In this document: positions 11,845 through 22,748 of the stretch, one piece after another
Layout of the letters: every line of letters starts with the position of its first letter
Numbering within the stretch: the first letter of the stretch is position 1
Source of the DNA: Moniliella sp. 'wahieum'
Taxonomy: Eukaryota > Basidiomycota > Moniliellomycetes > Moniliellales > Moniliellaceae
Direction: 5' to 3'
Length of the DNA: 64,000 nucleotides
Assembly (NCBI GenBank): GCA_003971905.1
Contig: RSEE01000076.1
Location: forward strand, 285,669 to 349,668
Program-made: the position numbers and the translations under genes
Notes under the pieces: generated by a model
What the model was told of the DNA's origin: nothing
The model's input: only the letters and a program-made list of their open reading frames with translations
Database searches by the model: none

Positions 11845-12453
11845 ATGACAGCCTCAACCTCCCCAACCGCCGCCTCCCAACCTTCACGCCAGCCAATGTG
11901 CCGCACCGGATCCACAAACTCCCCTGGTGATGCAACTGATTGTGGACCGTACCTTGTACGTAATGTCTCTGCCATGATCGAGTGTCGAGCTAATCCTTCC
12001 CTCTCCTCCAGGCACAAGAATGGACCAAAGGGCCCTTGATGGCCCAGCTGCGCACGCTGCCATGGCGGTACGTCCCCCCTCCTCGCCCCCCATACCTCTC
12101 CAACAACATTTGTCTGACCCATGGCTGACATTTGTCTCAGGCTGCCGAAAACGGCAAGCAGTCCCAACACGCTGGCCTACCTCGCGCCGGAAACGTGGGC
12201 TCGATGCACAAGGTGACGCTACGAACGTCCAGCAAACAGTCCCTCGCTGCCTTGTCGGCCAAGCTTACGGAACAACGAACGTTGTGGCTGTCGCGCCTTG
12301 CTCCGAACCGACACTTTCGCTCGAAGAGGAATTCCCCGACCATACTGTGGATTGAACAGCCGGAAAACATTCCTACCGTCTTGGCCATCGCCCCAAACCG
12401 GCGCCCGGCCGCGGTCAAAAGGCCCTGAGCAAGTGCTCCCTCTTGACCGACTG
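11845..12453 (+). CDS. PTRHD1-like peptidyl-tRNA hydrolase (Pth2 fold), frameshifted
   Basis: A predicted Pth2-superfamily protein of the PTRHD1 type. Exons are about 11845-11955, 12012-12067 and 12141-12453. Landmarks are PLVMQLIVDRTL, then WTKGPLMAQLAHAAMAA (the Pth2 Q-x-x-HAA motif), MHKVTLRTSSKQSLAALSAK and WIEQPENIPTVLAIAPNRR, which closely matches the PTRHD1 signature LEQPENI. At least four frame joints are needed. A G is missing near 12049 (CAGCTGCGCAC). An A is missing near 12420, which restores VKKALSKCSLL and the stop at 12451. The segment around 12255-12345 is uncertain. PTRHD1 proteins are known mainly by homology and the substrate is unsettled. Confidence 0.8.
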
Positions 12454-12614
12454 AACGCAATCCATCCACCTCGGTCCATACGACCAATAGCCCACCTCAG
12501 AGGAGGAAGCACTAGGGTGGCCGTACAGCACGTTGAATGCTCGAATGAAAAGGTGAAGGGTGCCCCGCCAGCTGCTGACGTGGTTGAAGCCACGAGACTG
12601 CACAGCCAAAAATA

Positions 12615-12705
12615 TGACGAGAGTGGGATTCGAACCCACGCCCCGGAGGACTGCGGTTAGGAAATTGTCCTGAACACAGCGCGTTAACCACTTCGCTATC
12701 TCGCC
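12615..12705 (-). tRNA. tRNA-Leu (anticodon CAG) with intron
   Basis: Read on the minus strand from 12705. A 7-bp acceptor stem (GGCGAGA with TCTCGTC), a D-arm GCGAAGTGGTTAACGC and an anticodon stem CTGTG/CGCAG enclose TTCAGG; anticodon CAG. The T-arm is GTGGG TTCGAAT CCCAC. An 11-nt variable arm makes it class II, as for Leu. A 12-nt intron interrupts the anticodon loop after the position-37 purine. A T run follows immediately downstream, the usual RNA polymerase III stop. Confidence 0.92.
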
Positions 12706-12995
12706 TTGTTGTCCTGCAATCAAGGCAAATGGGACATGGAAATCCGAATTCAACAGCTGTTGACTCCCAAGCTATATACACTCGCCTCTCCGCTGGAGGC
12801 TGCACCGCTGCACCCTGCACCACGGTCGAGAATCATTACTCAACTGCCATATATTAACGAGAGAAGTGTAGAAGTGCCTCTTGACAACAAGGAGAATCGT
12901 TACGCGTTGGCTACCACCAGTTGCATTCCTGTGCCCAGCGCCGCACTAACCTGCGGCCGGGCAGGCACAACGGAAGAACTAGGGGGGCGGGGGCG

Positions 12996-13796
12996 TCAAG
13001 GTCGAGGCCAGTAAAGCATGAGGCCAAAAGAGAGAAAAGACGTGGGTCGAGAGCAAGGTGCCGCCCGCTTTCGCTTTGGTCGTGCGGACGAGGGCGCACG
13101 GCGTTGGTCGAACGAAGAGGAGGCATGGCGCAACAGGGTGGGACGCAGTTCCGCCTCTGCCTCCGGACCCCGTTTCCCCGCCCACGAACAGGTGTGTACG
13201 TTGCAGGATTGGGACGTGCGGCTCTGCCTCTTTCGCCGACGAGAGCAACAACGTTCAGTGTCTTGGTGCCGCGGGGGTAGTGGGACGAAGTGCGTGGTAC
13301 AGTAGCGTGGGTAGGAGTCGAAAAAGCATCGTTTTCCCTGTGCTTTTCCGAGCCGGAGACGCGGTGGTGACGGTGATGGTGTCGATGGTGGCGGCGATAG
13401 TGGGGTGGATCGTGGTCCTTGTGGTGGTGTGGAGGAGAGTGTTGGGCGTAGAGGAGCGTGTGTGTGATGAGACGGATTGTCCTTAGGGGCATCCTTAGCG
13501 TTACGCTTGGTGGAAGCAAGCAATCCTTCCCGTTCGTCGTCCCAGTCCAAACCTACCGCGCCAAGGGAAACAAACAGAGTACTGGATGTAGAGGAGGAGG
13601 AAGTTGTGGCTCGTCCAGGAGGCGTGCGTCCGTTGGTCCGGTGTAGTGGGACCGCAGCTGATTGAGCAATCGGGAAAAAACCATCATTGGATGGATAGAG
13701 ATTGCGGATGGATAGAGATGACGATGACAGTGATGTTGGAAGAGTAGGGGGCAGCGGTGGAAGGGGATCAATATGAAATGGCACAAATATATGCAT
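12996..13796 (-). CDS. Doubtful 266-codon ORF, hypothetical protein
   Basis: A stop-free stretch of 800 nt in GC-rich DNA. It is Pro/Ser-rich with a WDDEREGLLAS segment. The overlapping frame encodes a His/Arg-rich run, so either could be a shadow. No domain is recognisable. Against it are the composition bias and lack of any conserved motif; for it are its length and its position in an otherwise empty 2-kb gap. Confidence 0.25.
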   Translation of the reverse strand: MHIFVPFHIDPLPPLPPTLPTSLSSSSLSIRNLYPSNDGFFPIAQSAAVPLHRTNGRTPPGRATTSSSSTSSTLFVSLGAVGLDWDDEREGLLASTKRNAKDAPKDNPSHHTHAPLRPTLSSTPPQGPRSTPLSPPPSTPSPSPPRLRLGKAQGKRCFFDSYPRYCTTHFVPLPPRHQDTERCCSRRRKRQSRTSQSCNVHTCSWAGKRGPEAEAELRPTLLRHASSSFDQRRAPSSARPKRKRAAPCSRPTSFLSFGLMLYWPRP

Positions 13797-15340
13797 TGCC
13801 AGTGGGCAAGCGAGGCTGTACTACTCCCTCTACGGAACGGGTATTGTTACCGGCCGGGCGCGTTCCGCATTCCCAAAATGGTATGCGGAGAAGACGGCGT
13901 TAGAGAGAGAGCTTGGCATGCCCAGCCCTCTGTGGACAGACGCTTGAGATGCAAGTTACAAGACCGCTCACCACCCCACACACGACTAAACCACTCAGAC
14001 CCCGCCGTATTCAACACTCAATTGGGTACTGGGTACTGGGCATAGGCTTGGCTGTGCCGCACGGATACTCTCTAGGGCTGCAGGGGAGGGGGGGGCGAGA
14101 AGCGAAAAAAAGGTTATGTGCCCCTGCGGAGTGTCAGCAGCCAGCCTGGGCAGTCCAGAAGTCAGGGAACTGGCCAAGGCTTGGCATCTACGATTGGGAG
14201 GGAGGTGACAGCCTGTGGCAGCTTGGCATGCACTTGCACTGCCCCCCTGCTGGGCCAATTTCATTTCCGCTTTCCCAGGTGTCCCCATGTCCCCCCAGCA
14301 CCGGATCCGGCTGTAGAGGCGGGTGTCTCGGTTGGTTTCCCCCACCTGGGCGCCCAGCCTGCCTGTCACGCCTTCAGTTGTCCTACACACCCACGACGCA
14401 TCGTCTGCCCCTCGGCACGTCACTACTACTACTACTCCCTCCCTCCACCGTCTGTTGGCGCTGCAAGCTGGCCAGCCAGCCAGTCGCCCTTAGCCGTTCC
14501 TTTCCAGTGCGGGCGTGAATGACGCGCACCCCTCGGGTCCATGAGGCCTGAGGGGGGCACAGACCACCGTACAGCGACACGGTCATCTGCAGCTGATGGG
14601 ATCGGTAAAGCAACACCACTGAGTAAGTGAGTAGTCACTGGTCACTAGGCCTCGGCATGCTGCTGCCCACCCCCCAGGTCTCGGTGGCACATGGCTGCAG
14701 GCGCGCAACGCGCACGTTACCGGGCCCGCAGGGATCTATTCCCCGGCCGGTACACCTTGGCTTGTCCCATCCCCCCGGCTCCCTCTGAGATCTGACCTGG
14801 CACCACAACAATCGTTCTGCTTTATGCTCGGCCGCAATCTACCACGGGCGGACAGCTTCATCGCACGTGGTTCATTGGCAGACTCACGCACAGCATGACA
14901 GTCTGTGTATTTCTGAAAGGATAACCGAGTATAGGGAGAAGCGTCATCATGCATCATTGATCACCAGGCAAGTGTCGTAGGCTCGAGAACGCTGCGTTCG
15001 GAAAGGGTCTCGACAAGGCTTGGCAAGCATACGTGCCAGCGTGGGAAGAGGGGCATGGCAGGTCATTGGGCATTGCGCATTCATCTTCATCTTGATGATG
15101 CATCATGGCCCACAAGACAGAAACACAGAACAAACACAGGGGAAGGATGGGGAATCGGAGGTCCTGTGGTCTGGCCAGTTGGAAACCAGGAACCAAAGAG
15201 AAAACGGAAGACGAATCAAGACGCAGCCAGCCCATCTACGCGACGTCAGGTGTTGATTGGGTGAAAAGAGGAACGATTCAATTCGTCATGACTGGTACTC
15301 AGTACTGAGTACTCAGTGAGTCCTCAAGATCACGGACGAA
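13797..15340. other. Intergenic region, 1.5 kb, no gene recognised
   Basis: It contains GGGTACT duplication at about 14023-14038 and G- or C-rich low-complexity DNA. The right end carries a heptamer array ending close to the haem oxygenase stop. ORFs here are compositional. Confidence 0.5.
15294..15321. repeat. Heptamer palindrome array, AGTACT type
   Basis: Four in-phase 7-bp units, GGTACTC, AGTACTG, AGTACTC, AGTGAGT. The core AGTACT is a palindrome. It lies 20 bp beyond the HMX1 stop codon. Confidence 0.8.
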
Positions 15341-16862
15341 TCAGAGCGTCGGGGGGGCGGCAACGGAAGTATTGGGTCCTGTACCCGTCCAGGTCCCCGG
15401 GATTCCGGACCATGCCTGACCCACACGCCACGACACGGCAGCCAACCCGACGAGCAGAGGCAGGACCACCAACGCGCGTGAGGATGCGACCTTGAGCCCA
15501 CTGGACGAGATGGATGGGTGTCCGAGCGGCAAGACCGATTCGCCCCGTACGTCCGTTTCGGGTGGCCGACGCGCATTGGCGCGCGCGATCGCTTCGGCCG
15601 CCGAGCCCGGCCCGCCTTGGTCGGGACCCAAGCCGGCCAGCGAGTCAAACAGCGCACCATTCAGCAGGAAAGCCAACGCAGCCGAGTCCACCAGCGGGCG
15701 AATCAACTCTTCCCGGCTCACACCCGAGGAGACGATCAGTGCATACTCCAACCCCCGTCCGAGGCGGTACGGAACGCGTCCTTCAAAGCCCGTTCTGCCC
15801 TTCCTTTGGCCGCGGCGTCCGTGCGCCAAAGAGCAGGCGGGTCCCCAGCCAGGCGTTGGCCCAGCGCATCGGGATGGGTCAAAAAGTGGTAAAAGGCAAG
15901 TCCATCCGGCTGGTCTTGTGCTTGACTAGGCGAAGGCCATTTGGTCGCAACATGCTTGGCAATGAATTGGCCTCCACTCAGATCTCCCAGGTAGCGCGTG
16001 TAGGCATGCGTCAGCAGCGCTCCCGATTTGGCTGCACCACCAAAGTTGTGTCCGGGAGAAGGGGGGTAGGCGGCAAGGGTGGTCAGCTGGGTCTCCGTCA
16101 GACCAAAGTCGACCCCGGCTTGGGCGGCCAAGGCAGCAATGTGCGCCACATAGCCCACCGTAGCTTCCTTCTGGGCAGGGGTGAGGATGGCGAGCCAGGC
16201 GAGCTGCGCATCTAGATCCGCGGGGTCTTGAGGTGCGTCCGGTTGGACGTGGGATTGAAGTTGCCATACGCGTTTCAGCAGGGGCCCAGCACGCGGATCC
16301 CCTCCGATTCCGCCGTGCCGTCCTGCTCGAGCTCGAGCGCATCGGCCACATCAGCCAGACTCGTACCTTCCTCTTCCTCGGTCAGAGAAGCATGAACCTT
16401 AATGTCAGACACCAACGCCGGGGTGCGGGCGAGGGTGCGAAGCAACTCGCCGCCACTGGCCTGGAGAAGAGGGTGGAGCAAAGACGCGCCGACGGGATCC
16501 AAACGCTGCGCTTGAGCTTGGCCCGACGACGTGCTAATGGCAAACAAGGCGGTCTCAATGGTGGAGTAGAGTGCGTGGAGAATGACAAGCCAGCGGACGT
16601 AGTCCAGACGCTTGACCAGGGCCTTGCTCTCGGACGTGGCAGAGGCGAGGAGCAATTTGACGCCCGGACTGCGTTCGATCGCAGCGTGGGCAGCTGCAGT
16701 GCCCTTGCGGAGATGCTGGGAGAGGGGGCGCTGATGGGACCGGAAGGCAGGGCGGTGCTCTGGGGAGCAGATGCGCCCGAGGGACGCTTGAGGATGGCGA
16801 AGGGACAGGACATAGGGGGGGGGACAGGTGGTGGAGGGAGGGGCAGCAGAGGAGGCGCACAT
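15341..16862 (-). CDS. HMX1: Haem oxygenase, membrane-anchored (two frameshifts)
   Basis: It cleaves haem to biliverdin, CO and iron, probably at the ER membrane. The start is ATG at 16862. The N-terminal haem-binding helix is LRKGTAAAHAAIE, with the proximal His. The distal helix signature is HAYTRYLGDLSGGQ, followed by GLAFYHF. The C-terminus has a hydrophobic tail anchor (RALVVLPLLVGLAAVSW) as in eukaryotic haem oxygenases. Two frame breaks are explained by a missing C in a C run near 16287 (restoring LLKRVWQLQ) and a missing G in a G run near 15752 (restoring LEYALIVSSGVSREEL). An insertion relative to mammalian enzymes lies between helices. Haem oxygenase in fungi serves iron acquisition. 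Confidence 0.9.
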
Positions 16863-18044
16863 GCCAGGCCAATATCAGCCAGGACGAGGCCTGGGCGGCA
16901 CAAAAAGCAGAACCCTAGTGCAAGCCACGCCCAACGCGCGGCACACTGGCGCCGTGCGTGGCGGGCAGTGTTAAAATACATCGGGGGAAGCGGGATGCAC
17001 ATTGCATGGCGGGCGGAGGCTGCGCGGCGCTGCAGCACGCCACCTGTGCCAGCCAACGCCAAGCGTCATCGCGTCGCCCATCCCTCGCACATCACATCAG
17101 ATCCCAGATCTCCCAGCTCCGCCCAGGTGTGTGCTGATTGCGCTGGGCACTCGGCACTCAGCACGCGCTCAGCCCACTGTGCGTTGCGGCCATTACCAGC
17201 AACGCACGGCACCACCTCCTGCCGCGCCTCAGCGGGCCGCCAGGGGCTCGGACGGGTTCGACCACCCCCTATCCGCTGCCCCGTCCATCGACGACGGCAG
17301 AACCGGGGAATACTTCCCCGCCTGTCACCAACACCCTCCCCGATCTCATCGATGTTTGATCTTTTTGATCATTGATCATTGATCATTGATCATTGATTAA
17401 TGATTGCTCTTATCGCTCCATCCATCATCGATCATCCTCATTACACCCCCCCGCATACTCGGCTCAGATCTGCTTGCTGTGTGGCCATCTCTCCTCCCAG
17501 CGATGCCATCAGGCCGTGCAGCCGTCCGTCCACCCGTCCTGCCATAGTACTTAATCCCGCCTCGTCCAATCAACCTCTGCTTCCCGTGCATCATCCATCC
17601 CAACACAGTAGCACCCTCGACATCCAAGCTTCTCCCCAACTATCTCTAACATCTAACCTTCGTGCGATTGGTATATATATATCAACGACTAACGACCAAC
17701 CCAGCCGCGCAAGCCATCGCGACAGACGGTCTAGATGGCAGTAAGGATACATCCTTCACCGCAGTGCATTGGATATGATTCGTAGCACGGCAAGGCAGCC
17801 AACCGAACTGCGAGAGAGAGAGAGGCAGAGCCACAACGACCGAGTCTCTGCTAAGCACGGAGGCGCCCACACTTCTTTTGCCCAGCTGCCACTCGTCGGG
17901 GGGGGGGCAGAGGCCGTATGCCAAGGCAAGAGCGTAGGACAGAATGCCCAAGGGGGGAATGCACCTATGCTGCCTGCCTCATTACGCCTTCCGCCTCCCG
18001 CCTCATGCGGCAGACCCGCTCCCCCCGCACCAGCACTGGCCGGA
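16863..18044. other. Intergenic region between HMX1 and the arrestin-like gene
   Basis: It is gene-poor, with a TGATCA heptamer array at 17366. The minus-strand ORF crossing 17756-18044 is most likely read-through past the arrestin-like stop rather than coding. Confidence 0.45.
17366..17397. repeat. Heptamer palindrome array, TGATCA type
   Basis: Four perfect TGATCAT units followed by TGAT. The core TGATCA is a palindrome. Confidence 0.9.
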
Positions 18045-21000
18045 TCAAAGCTGCTCATCCGTCTCGTCAAGCAAATCCGCATCCACATCCACCTGTTCGT
18101 CGCGCTGATGCGGCGCCACCGCCCCGCCTCCGACCGAAGGCTCCACTGCCACCGCGCCGCCCGAAACGAGGACCGAGGACTGGGTGGCAGTCGTGGCGGA
18201 CGTCGAAGCCAAGCGGGCGCCAAGCGAGGCGACCGAGCCCGAGCCCGACGCGGACTCAGACGCGGGGGAACCCAACTCCAACCCGACCCCGCATCCGGAT
18301 TGGGATTGGGACTGGGATGGGAACTGGGGCTGGGATGGGGATGGGAACCCAACGCTGGGCTGGCGGGGTGCACAGGATGCACCGGCTCAACAATCTGCAA
18401 CGACGCTTCGTCTTCTGATGTTTCGCCCGACTGACGGCCCGGGTACCGCGGCAGGTCCTCGCCCTCGTCGGCGAGGCGCGACCCGTCTTCCCTAAACAGC
18501 TGGGTATACGCCGGGAGGGATTCGGGCAGGCTCGGGTGAGCGGGGAGGGTAGAGAAGGAGGCAGCCAAGCCCGATCCCGAGTATGAGCCCGAGCCCAATC
18601 CCGATCCCGAGCCTGAGCCCGAGCCCAAGCGCGCATCCAATTCTGACCCCGGTCCCGGAGGCGGTTCGGAGAAGCGAACGGGGACAGCCATGACCAAAGA
18701 CTGGGACCAGCCGCGGTGGGCCGAGGTGGCGGCATGAAAGCGTAATTTGAGTTGGAGGCGGTGGCGGATGCGGGTAAACGGGCCTTCAAAGTCGGGCATC
18801 AACGCGGCGGCTTGGAAGGAACGGTCGGGGTTGTCAGGCGAGGTGATGAGCGGTAAGTTGACCGTCATCTTGACCCCTCCCAAGGTGAGGTCCAAACCAC
18901 GTCCATCGTTGCCTTCAAAGTTGTAGGACGCATGCGTCGCAGGCGCTTTGCCCTTCCCGTTCGGTCCTTGCCCAGGGGCGGAGGAGGTACCAGTCGCGCC
19001 GGACGGATCAGACCCCGCGCCCACACCCATACAGGAACCCGGAGGCACCGCAGCGCCAGCGCCCGCGCCAGGTCCCGCCCGCACAGGCGAATCGCGTCCG
19101 GACCGCTCCATCTCGTCGGCTGGGTCGTCTGGTTCATAGTCCATCGGGTCCATCCCGCCTTCCAACACGGACGAGGCTAGACCAGCAAAGCGGTGCCACG
19201 CCGAGGCGGCTAAGCGACGACGCCGAGGCGGTGCCGAGGGCGCATCCCGACCCGGTGACGGGTTGGGCAACCCGCGAGCTTGGTAGCTGGAGACGACGAC
19301 GACGACGACGACGACGATAAAGGGGCTTGGGAGGGTGCGTGCCCAGCGGCAGCGGCAGCGGCAGTGGCAGTACGGGGTCGAGCTAGTTCCTGCGCCGTCC
19401 GTCCTACAGTGGCAGCAGACGGCGCACTGGGTCGCGCCTCGTTGCTGCCCGCACGAACATCGCGCGCGGCCCAACTAGCATCCAACCCGAGCCTTCGAGC
19501 TCGTGGGCTGTCCCGACCGCGAGAGGACGAAGGGCCAGCTAAGTCGTCCGCAGCAGGTGGGGCGGCGCGGAGCCAGTGGAGCCCGCATGCGAATTCGACT
19601 TTGGGTTCGAATTCGACCCCGGTCCTGGACCTGAACCTGAACCTGAACCTGAACCTGAACCCGAACCTGGACCTGAAGGTGCACTTGGAGTTGGAGTTGG
19701 AGCTGGAGTTGGAGTTGGAGTTGGAGCTGGAGGTGTCGAGGAGGCAGGTTTGCTGCTGGCCATCGTGGTGGGCGGGCCAATGACAATGATCCTGGACACC
19801 TCGACGTTCTTGTCGGCCGCGGTGGGGCCCAAGCCCGCCAGCTGGATTTGTCGACAACGTTCTACGTGCGGGCGGTCGTACCCGCGTCGGAGGAACATGT
19901 CGTCCGATGCCAGCGCACGCTGGCGCGGGTATGGCTCGGGTCGGCAATCACAGGCAGCTGGTCCGCCTCCACGGGATCGCCAAGCGGCAGTGGGAAGTTG
20001 AAGATAAACGCGCGGGAGGGGATGGTGCTGGCAACAGGACACAGGTCACAGGCCACAGTACGTCAGTTGGGCTTGCTTCAGTCCATTGGCATGGGCCTTG
20101 ATAGACAAGTAGCGCCCGAGAGCAGAGGGGAGGGGGAAAGGGGTTAGGGGTTAGGGACGCACCAGTGCTTTTCGGTCTGGGAGCAGGCCAGTTCCATCGT
20201 GCGCAGACGAAGGCCGCCGTGCTGGCGCATGTACCGCCAGGCCCACTGGTCCGGATGGGACAAGTCGAGATGGACAGTGAAGGCGAGCATGCCTGTGTTG
20301 GGTCCGCGCGTATGGACGTGGGCGGGGACGGAAAGGGTGAGGTGGAAAGGAAGGTTGGTCGAGAACTTCTTCTCAAGATCAGCCAAGGAGGGAATGGCCC
20401 CCGCCCCTGCCCCCGTCCCGGCCCTGTCCTCCTCAACCCGGCGCCGCGCTTCGGCCAACTTGCCTTCGGCAGCGGCAACAAGTGTGGGCGGAGCTTGGAG
20501 GACGGGCCGATGGACGAAATGACGCATAGGCACTCCTTCGGATTCCCCGGACGACGTGTAAGAACTTCCGGGGACGCGGCCTGCACTGGAGCGACGTTGG
20601 CCATGGGAAGAGTCGGGAGGGGCGAAGGTTTGTCCGTCGGGGCAGGCGGGGCCAACGAGCGCGCCTCGCCCGTTGCCCCTTGTCCAGCTCGATCTTCCCC
20701 AGCCGGCGGGCCTGGTGCGGACGCAGGAAGTGGCCCGGGTCCTGTCGAGTCGGCAGCCGGGCGTGGATCCGCGGGCATCGGATTTCGTGATGCTAAAGGG
20801 GCCGCTTGGGGGCAGCTAGGGTCGGCGGGGCAGTAGGTGGGTCCATGGGAATGCCGGTCAAGTTGCCCTGCGCCACGCGGGCCACAGGGCAGGCACCACA
20901 TCTCTGCACCTCCGCAGCACCACGGCCATCACGGGACTGGACACAGGCGAAGGAACAAACCGGAGGCCTTGCCGCTCGCTCAAGCCGATCGGATCGGAGG

Positions 21001-22748
21001 AAGAGCTAGTAGCGCGGCCCACATCCAAGGGGGAAGGCGCCCTCTTTGGTCCGTCTTGCCCGTTTTGAAAGGACAGAGGAAGGTGATCTTTACTATCGTC
21101 GGGGGAGCGAAATCCAGGCGATGTGCTGGGGCGTACGGGGGATGCCAGTTTCCCAAGCCAACGGGATCGGCGCTTCTCCTTTGGTGCTGCCTGCCAAGGA
21201 AGACGCTTCGGCCATCCCCTGCCCGCTGGGTGGAGGTGGGGGCGAAGACAAGGGTACAGATGAGGTATTTGCTGGGAGGGGGGGTGTCTCTTTGAATTCA
21301 AATACGGGCGCGACGCGCCCACAAGGGCAGCCGAACTAGCTGCGATGGCAGCATTCCTAGCCTCGGTTTGCTGCTGGGATTCGTGAAGCCCATCGGGCCC
21401 AGAAGACGGGGACGGGGCAAGCGGGCTCGGCTCAACGGGGACGGCAACTGTGCCGATGGATGGATCGGCGCGCGAGGTGGCCACACCCGAGCTGCTGTTT
21501 CCGATATCAGTCGCGGAAGCTTGTGGGGGAGAAGTAGCTGGAAGAGGAAGGTTGCTCGAGGGATTAGGAGTGTGTAAGGATGGGGAAGGTGCGAAATCAA
21601 CCTCGGCTTGAAGCGTGTAGAACGTCGCCCCAAAGGGAGTGCGGCGAAGGGGGCAAGCACCCCGGCACGGGAATGTCGAACTCGATCTCAAATCGGAGCG
21701 GTTCAAAGGTGCTGGCAGCAGTAGCAGCAGAGCGAGCCTTCAGACTGACAGTGGGGGAAAGACGCGTGGGCGAAAGAGGTGGGGGAGGGACACGATCGCT
21801 AGTGGATGAATGGGGTTGCTCTGGGCCGGGGATAATGAGGTCGGCGAGGGAGATGTGGGCACCTTCGGGAGGCAGGAGTTGGTGGGTGACCTCAGCGAGC
21901 TTGACAGCGGCAAAGCGGCCGGCTTGGTCATGAAAAATGGAATAGCCAGTAAATGCGACTTGGATGCGCCGTACATGCATCTCCTGAGGCAAATGGGCCA
22001 GAGGCGAGAGGTGCGCGGAGGCCACGGCGGGAGGCCGGGCGCGGCTGACGGTCAAGACGGTGGTGCCAGCGAGGGAGTAATGGGTGGTAGTTTGGCTGGT
22101 GCCATACATGGTGACCTCGTCCGACAAGGGTCGCACCGCAATGGAAACATCGATGGGAGGGTTGATGTGGTCCAAAGGCGGCGTGTGGTGGGTGTACGGG
22201 GCGCGACGGGGGCATGGGCGCGCGGGGGCGGGGGGTGGGCGGGCCGAGGACAGGGCGGCGGGAGGGACAGGGCCGTCGGGACCGGTGGTGCGGAGAAAGT
22301 CGACGAGGGACATGTGGTTGGACCGGCGGGAGCGGAGGAGAGATGGGGATCATGGTCATGGTCATAGTCAGAGTCGTAGGCGGGGTCGTAGACGGGGGCA
22401 TGGGAGTGGAGGGGATTAAGATGGTGGCTGTGTGTGTGGGGGTCGGAGGGACGGGCAGGGCGTGGGGGGCGCGGGAAGCGAACGTGGGGGGACGGGTTGG
22501 TGCCGCGGATGCCGGTGCGGGGCACGAGGCTGTTGGTGGGGGGGGCGCGGTGGGGTCGGGGGCGGGGCAGTGGGCGGGGGGGACGGAGGGAGAACATGCT
22601 GCGGGGGCGCGGGCGGGGCGGGGCGTGGAGGGGGGGGCGGGTGTGGGGCCGGGGGGATGAGGGTGGTGCCGCCGGCAGAGCCACTGCTCTCGTCCGCGTC
22701 GGTGGGCTTGGCGCGGGCAAAGAAGCTGACGGAGTGGTGGTGGCGCAT
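18045..22748 (-). CDS. Arrestin-like (alpha-arrestin/ART-type) adaptor protein, low-complexity rich, frameshifted
   Basis: Alpha-arrestins link membrane cargo to ubiquitin ligases for endocytosis. The start is probably ATG at 22748 (MRHHHSVSFFARAKP), followed by a Pro-rich segment. The first beta-sandwich shows VTMYGTS, AGTTVLTVS, VRRIQVAFTGYSIFHD, AVKLAEVTHQLLP and FEIEFDIPVPGCLPPS. The second contains FHLTLSVPAHVHTRGPNTGM, LRTMELACSQTEKH and VPVRFSEPP. A PPxY-like tail motif LPAYTQLFREDGSR with a following LPRYP resembles arrestin C-terminal docking motifs. Between them are expressed Ser/Gly and Pro/Thr repeats. The likely end is an acidic tail DEQVDVDADLLDETDEQL at 18045. Many frame joints and at least one intron are needed, so the exact model is open and two genes cannot be excluded. 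Confidence 0.6.
18568..18630. repeat. Hexanucleotide CCCGAG-type tandem repeat
   Basis: Imperfect CCCGAG/CCCGAT/CCCAAT hexamers within the arrestin-like gene; on the coding strand they specify a Gly-Ser run. Confidence 0.75.
19292..19316. repeat. GAC trinucleotide repeat
   Basis: Eight consecutive GAC triplets inside the arrestin-like gene region, encoding a Ser run in one minus-strand frame. Confidence 0.85.
19631..19731. repeat. Adjacent CTGAAC and GTTGGA hexamer tandem repeats
   Basis: About five CTGAAC units (19631-19660) are followed by about seven GTTGGA-like units (19687-19731). Being multiples of three they stay open in all minus-strand frames, coding dipeptide runs such as Thr-Pro and Gly-Ser. 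Confidence 0.85.

Noticed and set aside
12298-12660. 120-codon plus-strand ORF running into the tRNA-Leu gene
   Set aside because: It overlaps the PTRHD1-like 3' end in a wrong frame and reads antisense through the tRNA.
16382-17062. 226-codon ORF overlapping the 5' half of haem oxygenase
   Set aside because: Same strand, different frame; the haem oxygenase motifs are in the other frame, so this is a shadow.
17756-18044. C-terminal extension of the 572-codon ORF in the arrestin-like region
   Set aside because: The acidic tail ending at 18045 in another frame is a more natural end; the extension has no conserved features.
20138-20157. TTAGGGG-TTAGGG run resembling telomere repeat
   Set aside because: Only two units, inside a probable intron of the arrestin-like gene; the reverse strand gives CTAAC branch-site-like sequence. 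Not enough for an interstitial telomere.
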